This document shows, one piece after another, positions 58,173 through 64,000 of a stretch of 64,000 nucleotides of DNA. Below the pieces are notes generated by a model, which was not told the origin of the DNA, did no database searches, and saw only the letters and a program-made list of their open reading frames with translations. Source of the stretch: Sphingomonas sp. S1-29. GTDB taxonomy: Bacteria > Pseudomonadota > Alphaproteobacteria > Sphingomonadales > Sphingomonadaceae. The DNA lies in NCBI RefSeq assembly GCF_026167545.1, contig NZ_CP110678.1, forward strand, positions 1,423,501 to 1,487,500, in the 5' to 3' direction. The translations under genes and the position numbers were made by a program. How positions within the stretch are numbered: the stretch's first letter is position 1; each line of letters begins with the position of its first letter.

Positions 58173-58612
58173 CAGCCGGCGAATTCGCGCCGGTGGGTCG
58201 CCGCTTGCGCCGCGGCTTCGGCCGCCGCTTCGAACGCCAGCCGGATCGAGGCGTGGCGCGCGCTATGCGGCAGCGCGGGGGTGAACAATTCGAGCCGCGG
58301 CCAATCGGGCGGTGTTTCGCCCCCAGCCAGCCATGCCGCGAGCGCATCGCTGGCGGCGGCGATCTCCTCGGGCGTCCGGCCGATAACGTGTTCGGCAAGC
58401 AGCGCGCTCGATGCCTGGCCGAGCGCGCAGGCGCGCACCAGCATGCCGAGCGCGCCGACGCGGCCCTCCTCGTCGAGATTGACGTCGATCGTCACCCGGC
58501 TGCCGCAGATCGGCGAGCGCTTCTCGACGCTCGCCATCGGCGAATCGAGCCGCTGCTGGAACGGCACGGTCGCGGCGAGCCGCAGGATGTCGGTGTTGTA
58601 GAGCGTGGTCAC
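58172..58612 (-). CDS. IscU/NifU-like iron-sulfur scaffold protein
   Basis: A 146-residue scaffold-like protein. Two of the three usual cluster-binding Cys are recognisable (SPICGSR and RACALGQAS); the third position has ARHASIRLAF instead of a Cys, as in some alphaproteobacterial homologues. Starts at GTG 58612 and overlaps the KefC-like gene by four bases. Scaffold function is inferred from family. Confidence 0.83.
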   Translation of the reverse strand: MTTLYNTDILRLAATVPFQQRLDSPMASVEKRSPICGSRVTIDVNLDEEGRVGALGMLVRACALGQASSALLAEHVIGRTPEEIAAASDALAAWLAGGETPPDWPRLELFTPALPHSARHASIRLAFEAAAEAAAQAATHRREFAG

Positions 58613-58655
58613 CGCATCGATGTAGGCGACGGCAAGGCTTTGCGCGAGAGGGCGT

Positions 58656-59201
58656 TTATTTCTTGCGCGGGGCGTCTTCGAGGAAGGGGAACACCGGCTC
58701 GCCGCGGCGGCGGCGATCGACGAACTCGGCGATGCTCGCGCTGGTGGCGTTGAGCAGCGGATAGGTCCGCGCACTCTTGATCCAGTCGGGGCGCCGCGCC
58801 GGGCCGCCATTGACGGTATCGAGCACCAGCACGACCAGGATGAACGCCAGGCTGACCAGGATCACCGCCTTGAGCATCCCGAACCCGAACCCCAGCGCGC
58901 GATCGACCGGTCCCAGCACCGAGGTGCGCGTTCGCTTGCCGACCGCGTTGGCGATTAGCTTGCCTCCCAGATAGGTCACCCCGAACAGGATCGACAGCGC
59001 CAGCACCGCCGCGCCCGAACTGGTGCCGACCCAATCGACCATCATCACCGACAGCGGCGTGTGGAACAGCCGCACGACGAACGCGACCAGCAACCAGGTG
59101 AGCAGCGACAGCACCTCGGTGACGAAGCCGCGCATCGCGCCGAGCACCGCTGCGCTACCGACGGCGAGCAGGACGACGATATCGAGGGCGGTCAGGTCCA
59201 T
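58656..59201 (-). CDS. CvpA family membrane protein
   Basis: A 181-residue inner-membrane protein with four helices and the CvpA pattern (DIVVLLAVGSAAVLGAMRGF, KAVILVSLAFILVVLVLDT). CvpA homologues are linked to colicin V export and cell-envelope integrity. It follows radA on the same strand, 29 bases downstream. Confidence 0.88.
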   Translation of the reverse strand: MDLTALDIVVLLAVGSAAVLGAMRGFVTEVLSLLTWLLVAFVVRLFHTPLSVMMVDWVGTSSGAAVLALSILFGVTYLGGKLIANAVGKRTRTSVLGPVDRALGFGFGMLKAVILVSLAFILVVLVLDTVNGGPARRPDWIKSARTYPLLNATSASIAEFVDRRRRGEPVFPFLEDAPRKK

Positions 59202-59230
59202 GGCGCGCGTTCCAAATTGCTCCCGCGCCG

Positions 59231-60604
59231 CTAGCCGCGCGCCAGCATATGGTCAACGAACGCGCCCAAGTTCTTGAACCCGGCCAGCTTCATCGTGCCC
59301 GGCTCGGCGGCTTGCGCGCTGGGCAGCAGCGCGCTGGCGAAGCCCAATTTGGCGGCTTCCTTCAGCCGCAGATTGGCGTGCGCGACGGGGCGGATCTCGC
59401 CCGACAGCGCGATTTCGCCGAACCCCACCGAATCGACGGGCACCGCGCGTTCGGACAACGCCGACACCAACGCTGCCGCCACCGCCAAGTCGGCCGCGGG
59501 GTCCTGCACGCGATAGCCGCCGGCGATGTTGAGATACACTTCGCAGGTCGAAAAGCTGAGCCCGCAGCGCGCCTCGAGCACCGCGAGGATCATCGCCAGC
59601 CGCCCCGAATCCCAGCCGACCACCGCGCGCCGCGGGGTCGCGCCGCTGGCGAGCCGGACGATCAGCGCCTGCACCTCGACCAGCACCGGGCGCGTTCCCT
59701 CGAGCGCGGGGAACACCACGGTGCCGGTGACGCTTTCGTCGCGCGAGGTGAGGAACAGCGACGAGGGGTTGGCGATCTCGCTCAGCCCCTGCGTCTCCAT
59801 CGAGAACACCCCGATCTCGTCGGTGCCGCCGAAGCGGTTCTTGATCGCGCGCAGGATGCGATATTGGTGGCTGCGCTCGCCCTCGAACGCCAGCACGGTA
59901 TCGACCATATGCTCCATCACCCGCGGGCCGGCCAGGCTGCCGTCCTTGGTGACATGGCCGACCAGCACCACCGCCGTCCCGCGTTCCTTGGCGAAGCGGA
60001 TCAGCTCGCCCGCCGACGCGCGCACCTGGCTGACGGTGCCCGCCGCGCCCTCGATCAGGTCCGAGTGCATCGTCTGGATCGAATCGATCACCAGCAGATC
60101 GGGCGCCGCCGCGCCGCCGAAGGTCGTGAGAATGTCACGCACCGAGGTCGCCGCCGCCAATTGCACCGGCGCGTTGCCGAGCCCCAACCGCCGCGCGCGC
60201 AGCCGCACCTGGTCGGCGGCCTCCTCGCCCGAGACATAGGCAACCGACTTGCCCGCGAGCGCGAGCTTGGCCGCCGCCTGAAGCAGCAGGGTCGACTTGC
60301 CGATCCCCGGATCGCCGCCGATCAGCGTCGCCGAGGATTCGACGAACCCGCCCCCCAGCGCACGATCGAGCTCGGCGATGCCGGTTGCCATACGCTCGGG
60401 GAGCGCGATTTCGCTGTCGAGCCCCGACAGCAGGATCGGCCGCCCGCCGCCTTGCAGATTATGTCGCGCCGAAAACGCCGTGACGACCGCGCCGGCATCC
60501 TCGACCAGCGTGTTCCATTCGCCGCAATCGGCGCATTGCCCCGCCCATTTCGACGTCGCCGATCCGCACGCCTGGCAGACATATTTCTTCTGGGGTTTGG
60601 CCAT
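59231..60604 (-). CDS. radA: DNA repair protein RadA
   Basis: A 457-residue branch-migration helicase that works with RecA. An N-terminal zinc finger (YVCQACGSATSKWAGQCADC), Walker A GGDPGIGKSTLLLQ, the RadA-specific KNRFGGTDEIGVF, and a C-terminal Lon-like domain (VDSVGFGEIALSGEIRPV) are all present. Upstream of cvpA. Confidence 0.96.
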   Translation of the reverse strand: MAKPQKKYVCQACGSATSKWAGQCADCGEWNTLVEDAGAVVTAFSARHNLQGGGRPILLSGLDSEIALPERMATGIAELDRALGGGFVESSATLIGGDPGIGKSTLLLQAAAKLALAGKSVAYVSGEEAADQVRLRARRLGLGNAPVQLAAATSVRDILTTFGGAAAPDLLVIDSIQTMHSDLIEGAAGTVSQVRASAGELIRFAKERGTAVVLVGHVTKDGSLAGPRVMEHMVDTVLAFEGERSHQYRILRAIKNRFGGTDEIGVFSMETQGLSEIANPSSLFLTSRDESVTGTVVFPALEGTRPVLVEVQALIVRLASGATPRRAVVGWDSGRLAMILAVLEARCGLSFSTCEVYLNIAGGYRVQDPAADLAVAAALVSALSERAVPVDSVGFGEIALSGEIRPVAHANLRLKEAAKLGFASALLPSAQAAEPGTMKLAGFKNLGAFVDHMLARG

Positions 60605-60672
60605 GGGGAAGCGGTAGCGCGAGAGGAACGAAAAGGGAATACCGCCCCCAAGACATCAGTTACCCCAACAGC

Positions 60673-60757
60673 CGTCACCCCAGCGAAAGCTGGGGTCTCC
60701 TCGCGGCAGTCGGTGCGCTCGCCAACCGGGAGACCCCAGCTTTCGCTGGGGTGACGG
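60673..60757. repeat. Palindromic repeat pair, family D
   Basis: Arms CACCCCAGCGAAAGCTGGGG and its complement surround 30 bases between radA and the DUF2945 gene. Same family as the in-frame insertion inside pccA. Confidence 0.8.
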
Positions 60758-60772
60758 AAGGGTGTCCAAGGA

Positions 60773-60991
60773 TCACCCCCCGCTCAATTCGCTCCCGCGT
60801 TTGAGCACCTGATCGCCATCTTCCTGCGCGATCAGATACGCCGGATTATCGGTCGTCCCGTTCTTGACCACCTTTGATCCCTTCAGCGTCCGCTGCACCC
60901 GGCGATCGAAGCGTTCCTCGACCTTGCCGTGCGCCGAACCGCTGCCCCAATTCCACTTCACCTTCTGGCCCTTGCGAAATGCATTCGACAT
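60773..60991 (-). CDS. DUF2945 Tudor-like small protein
   Basis: A 72-residue protein with the DUF2945 pattern FRKGQKVKWNWGSGSAHGKV and NPAYLIAQEDGDQVLKRGSEL. GGGAGCC precedes the ATG at 60991. The family has a Tudor-like fold and no settled role; it is sometimes labelled hypervirulence-associated. Divergent from a glycosyltransferase. Confidence 0.85.
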   Translation of the reverse strand: MSNAFRKGQKVKWNWGSGSAHGKVEERFDRRVQRTLKGSKVVKNGTTDNPAYLIAQEDGDQVLKRGSELSGG

Positions 60992-61085
60992 CGACGGCTC
61001 CCGATCTGGATGACGATGCAAAACCCGCGATCGGCGATGATCGTTCCGGTGGCAAACCGCGCTCGGTACGGCTAGATGCCCGGCG

Positions 61086-62234
61086 ATGCATGCTTCCAAT
61101 CTTCGCGTGGCGCTGTTCAGCGGCAACTATAATTATGTCCGCGACGGCGCGAACCAGGCGCTCAACCTGTTGGCGGGGCATTTGCTGCGCGCGGGGGTGA
61201 CGCTGCGCGTCTATTCGCCGACGGTGCCGCAGCCAGCGTTCGAGCCGACCGGCGAGCTGATCGGCGTCCCCGCGTTCGCCTTCCCGGGCCGCGGCGAATA
61301 CCGGCTGGGGTTGGGGTTGCCCAAGGCGATCCGCCGCGACCTCGAGGCCTTCGCCCCCGACATCGTCCATGTCTCGGTGCCCGACATCACCGGCCACCGA
61401 GTCGTCAGCTGGGCACGCGAAAACGGCGTCCCTTCGCTCGCCTCGCTGCACACCCGGTTCGAAACCTATCCGCGCTATTACAAGGCCGCATTCCTCGAGC
61501 CGCTCGCGGTGAAACTGTCGAAGCGCTTCTACAACCGCGTCGATCATGTCGTGGTGCCAGGCGACGGCATGCGCGACCTGCTGCGCGAATGGGGGGTGAC
61601 GACGCCGATCGACATCTGGTCGCGCGGGGTGAACCATGCGCGCTTCAATCCGGGGATGCGCAGCCTCGAATGGCGCCGCGGACTCGGCATCGCCGACGAT
61701 GAGGTCGCGGTGAGCTTTCTCGGCCGGCTGGTGCTCGAAAAGGGGCTCGACATCTTCGCCGACGTGGTGCGCGAGCTCGAACGCCGCGGCGTGCGCCACC
61801 GCGTGCTGGTGATCGGCGAAGGCCCGGCACACGACTGGTTCGCCAAGCAGGTGCCGAGCGCGGTGTTCGCCGGCTTCCAGTCGGGCGACGATCTGGGCCG
61901 CGCGGTCGCGTCGATGGACGTGTTCTTCAATCCATCGGTCACCGAGACCTTCGGCAATGTGACGCTCGAGGCGATGGCGGCGGGCGTGCCGGTGGTGGCG
62001 GCGCGCGCGACCGGCGCGGTCGGGCTGGTCGATCCGGGGGTCACCGGCGCATTGGTCGAGCCGCGCGACGTCGGTGCCTATGCCGACGCGATCGAGCATT
62101 ATTGCCGCGACGATGCCGCGCGCCGCACCGCGGGCGCGGCGGGCCATGCCAAGGCGCAGGGCTATCAATGGGATCGGATCAACCAGGTCGTGCTCGATGC
62201 GTATCTGGAAACGATCGCGGCGCGGGCGCGCTAG
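61086..62234 (+). CDS. GT4-family glycosyltransferase
   Basis: A 382-residue retaining glycosyltransferase of the GT-B fold. YNYVRDGANQALNLLAGHLL, GRLVLEKGLDIFADVV and PSVTETFGNVTLEAMAAGVP are the donor-binding segments. Acceptor and sugar are unknown; related enzymes act on lipids such as sulfoquinovosyl or mannosyl lipids. It stands alone. Confidence 0.88.
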   Translation: MHASNLRVALFSGNYNYVRDGANQALNLLAGHLLRAGVTLRVYSPTVPQPAFEPTGELIGVPAFAFPGRGEYRLGLGLPKAIRRDLEAFAPDIVHVSVPDITGHRVVSWARENGVPSLASLHTRFETYPRYYKAAFLEPLAVKLSKRFYNRVDHVVVPGDGMRDLLREWGVTTPIDIWSRGVNHARFNPGMRSLEWRRGLGIADDEVAVSFLGRLVLEKGLDIFADVVRELERRGVRHRVLVIGEGPAHDWFAKQVPSAVFAGFQSGDDLGRAVASMDVFFNPSVTETFGNVTLEAMAAGVPVVAARATGAVGLVDPGVTGALVEPRDVGAYADAIEHYCRDDAARRTAGAAGHAKAQGYQWDRINQVVLDAYLETIAARAR

Positions 62235-62262
62235 TCCCCCTCCCGCTTGCGGGAGGGGGGAA
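62235..62262 (+). repeat. GC-rich hairpin after the glycosyltransferase
   Basis: CCCCCTCCCGCTTGCGGGAG with its continuation forms a hairpin right after the stop codon. It resembles a single arm of family E repeats and may also end the transcript. Confidence 0.6.
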
Positions 62263-62303
62263 GAAGCCTCGCGCATCCCGGCGATCGCGCCTATCTGGCG
62301 GTG

Positions 62304-63620
62304 ATGGCCGACCTTTTCGGGGACTCCGCTCCCCCGCCCCCTGCCCGCCCCGCCGCCGACGCACCACTCGCCGATCGCCTGCGCCCCGCCAATCTGGGCG
62401 AAGTCGTCGGCCAGGATCACCTCACCGGCCCCGAGGGGGCGATCGGGCGGATGGTGGCGGCCGGCAAGCTGTCATCGATCATCCTGTGGGGGCCGCCGGG
62501 CACCGGCAAGACCACGATCGCGCGGCTGCTCGCCGACGCGGTCGGGCTTCGCTACGCGCAGATTTCGGCGGTGTTCTCAGGGGTAGCCGATCTGAAGAAG
62601 GTCTTCGCCGAAGCGCGCGAACATGCCCGGATCGGCAAACGCACCTTATTATTTGTCGACGAGATCCACCGCTTCAATCGCGCGCAGCAGGATGGGTTCC
62701 TGCCCTATGTCGAGGACGGCACCGTCACCTTGGTGGGTGCGACGACCGAAAACCCGTCGTTCGAACTCAACGCCGCCTTGCTCAGCCGCGCGCAGGTGCT
62801 GATCCTCCACCGCCTCGACGCCGCCGCGCTCGACACCTTGCTCGCGCGCGCCGAGGCGATCGAAGACCGCAGCCTGCCGCTCGACGCAGACGCCCGCGCC
62901 GCGCTGGTCGCGAGCGCCGATGGCGATGGCCGCTTCCTGCTCAACCAGGCCGAGACCCTGTTCTCGATCGCGCTGGAGACCCCGCTCGACCCCGCCGGGC
63001 TGTCGGCACTGCTCCAGCGCCGCGTCGCGGTGTACGACAAGGATCGCGAGGGGCATTACAACCTCATCTCGGCGCTGCACAAATCGCTGCGCGGATCGGA
63101 CCCGCAGGCATCGCTCTATTATCTCGCCCGGATGATCACCGCTGGCGAGGAGCCGCTCTACGTACTGCGCCGGCTGGTGCGTTTCGCCAGCGAAGATATC
63201 GGCCTCGCCGATCCGCAGGCGCTGGTGCAATGCCTCGCGGCCAAGGACGCCTATGATTTCCTCGGCAGTCCCGAGGGCGAGCTCGCGATCGCGCAGGCGT
63301 GCCTCTATTGCGCGACCGCCCCCAAATCGAACGCCGCGTACAAGGCGCAGAAGGCCGCGTGGCGCAGCGCGAAGGAAACCGGATCGCTGATGCCGCCGCA
63401 GAACATCCTGAATGCACCGACGAAGCTGATGAAGGACATCGGCTATGGCAAGGGCTATGCCTATGACCATGACGCCGAGGGCGGCTTTTCGGGAGCCAAT
63501 TACTGGCCCGCCGAACTGCCCCCGCAACGCTTTTACGCGCCCACCGATCGCGGGTTCGAAAAGCGCGTGGCCGAACGCATGGCGTGGTGGGAGGAAGCAA
63601 GGAATGCGCGTGAAGGTTAG
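62304..63620 (+). CDS. rarA: Replication-associated recombination protein RarA (MgsA)
   Basis: A 438-residue AAA+ ATPase acting at stalled forks. LADRLRPANLGEVVGQDHL, Walker A WGPPGTGKTTIARLL, Walker B LFVDEIHRFNRAQQD and sensor GATTENPSFELN are diagnostic, and the C-terminal tetramerisation region is intact (NAPTKLMKDIGYGKGYAYDH). The second ATG (62304) gives the family N-terminus (MADLFG). Confidence 0.95.
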   Translation: MADLFGDSAPPPPARPAADAPLADRLRPANLGEVVGQDHLTGPEGAIGRMVAAGKLSSIILWGPPGTGKTTIARLLADAVGLRYAQISAVFSGVADLKKVFAEAREHARIGKRTLLFVDEIHRFNRAQQDGFLPYVEDGTVTLVGATTENPSFELNAALLSRAQVLILHRLDAAALDTLLARAEAIEDRSLPLDADARAALVASADGDGRFLLNQAETLFSIALETPLDPAGLSALLQRRVAVYDKDREGHYNLISALHKSLRGSDPQASLYYLARMITAGEEPLYVLRRLVRFASEDIGLADPQALVQCLAAKDAYDFLGSPEGELAIAQACLYCATAPKSNAAYKAQKAAWRSAKETGSLMPPQNILNAPTKLMKDIGYGKGYAYDHDAEGGFSGANYWPAELPPQRFYAPTDRGFEKRVAERMAWWEEARNAREG

Positions 63621-64000
63621 GACTACTCCCCCATCCCCGTTCGTGCTGAGCTTGTCGAAGCACGCCCCGCAGCCGCAACCCGCGCACCAGCTGAAGGTTC
63701 GGGCCGCCCTTCGACAAGCTCAGGGCGAACGGTGGTTGGCAGCGCTAGTACTAATGCTGGTCACCACCCCCGCCGCCGGCCAGCAAACCACCCCCGCCGC
63801 CCCCGCACCCTATGACCGCGCGATCGCCGCCGGCTACAAGGCCGCGATGCTCTGCAGCGGCATCTTCAACGCCGGCCGCAGCGAAGCGCAGATCGAGGTC
63901 GACGAGCTTGCGGGCATCTATCCGCAATATCAACCGCTGTTGCCCGAGCTTCCCGCCACCGTCGATCGTACCACCGGCGTCGTCAGCGTCACCTTCGACC
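63604..64000 (+). CDS. Probable serine hydrolase, 5' part with repeat-encoded N-terminus
   Basis: The first 132 residues of a gene running off the window. After a basic start (MRVKVR), about 32 residues are encoded by a family A repeat (PFVLSLSKHAPQ ... ALRQAQGERW), followed by a hydrophobic segment (WLAALVLMLVTTPAAGQ) that looks like a signal peptide core. The mature start (YDRAIAAGYKAAMLCSGIF) resembles sphingomonad beta-lactamase-class-C-like serine hydrolases. The start could instead be TTG 63736, which would leave the repeat outside the protein. ATG 63604 overlaps the rarA end by 17 bases. Confidence 0.6.
   Translation, partial: MRVKVRTTPPSPFVLSLSKHAPQPQPAHQLKVRAALRQAQGERWLAALVLMLVTTPAAGQQTTPAAPAPYDRAIAAGYKAAMLCSGIFNAGRSEAQIEVDELAGIYPQYQPLLPELPATVDRTTGVVSVTFD
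63637..63732. repeat. Family A repeat pair at the start of the last gene
   Basis: Arms GTTCGTGCTGAGCTTGTCGA and TTCGACAAGCTCAGGGCGAA surround about 45 bases. It is in frame with the last gene and lies between its two possible starts. Confidence 0.8.

Overview
The window is high-GC chromosomal DNA that looks like a Sphingomonas-type alphaproteobacterium. Evidence: an alphaproteobacterial propionate cluster with a ScfR/PccR-type regulator, a CrbS-type Na+/solute-symporter histidine kinase, many GTG/TTG starts with 4-bp gene overlaps, and numerous short palindromic repeats of the kind seen in sphingomonads. Most of the window is core metabolism and housekeeping. Accessory DNA is limited to a low-GC patch at about 6.4-8.3 kb and scattered repeats.

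Layout. 0-6.4 kb: 3' end of bacterioferritin, an orphan Hpt protein, a TusA-like protein, the YfgM-like/bamB/der run, panB, a small membrane protein and an ArsC/Spx-like reductase. 6.4-8.3 kb: two low-GC lipoprotein-like genes and a ParDE toxin-antitoxin pair. 9-10.5 kb: alkaline phosphatase. 10.5-17.9 kb: a leucine-degradation operon (isovaleryl-CoA dehydrogenase, methylcrotonyl-CoA carboxylase beta and alpha, MaoC hydratase, CitE-like lyase) with a divergent LysR regulator. A DUF559 endonuclease-like gene flanked by 60-bp inverted repeats sits inside this operon. 18-20.3 kb: MpaB-like oxygenase and a HerA-like ATPase. 20.5-31.7 kb: an acetate/short-chain-acid module made of an MHS-type transporter, a DcaP-like porin, acetyl-CoA synthetase, the CrbR response regulator and CrbS sensor kinase, plus an M14 peptidase. 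31.8-43 kb: a propionyl-CoA cluster (pccA, bioB, DUF3445, methylmalonyl-CoA mutase, a crotonase, epimerase, a 78-aa membrane protein, pccB) with divergent pccR. 43-64 kb: mainly housekeeping genes (class II aldolase, tRNA-Arg, nitrilase, grxC, comF, mutT, two Flp pilins, accA, xerD, aroK, aroB, KefC-like antiporter, Fe-S scaffold, cvpA, radA, a glycosyltransferase, rarA) and the start of a probable serine hydrolase.

How it fits together. Leucine, propionate and acetate degradation all feed acetyl-CoA or succinyl-CoA. Each pathway sits beside its own likely regulator (LysR, PccR, CrbSR). bioB lies in the propionate cluster, whose carboxylase needs biotin.

Most unusual signal. At least five families of short palindromic repeats recur through the window, mostly as head-to-head pairs between genes. 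Several lie in frame inside protein-coding genes: methylmalonyl-CoA mutase, PccA, MccA and the N-terminus of the last gene. One family forms near-perfect 60-bp inverted repeats around the DUF559 gene, supplying its Shine-Dalgarno sequence and its stop codon. This resembles a mobile repeat/endonuclease unit, but no REP-associated Y1 transposase is visible here. No CRISPR array, rRNA or prophage was seen.
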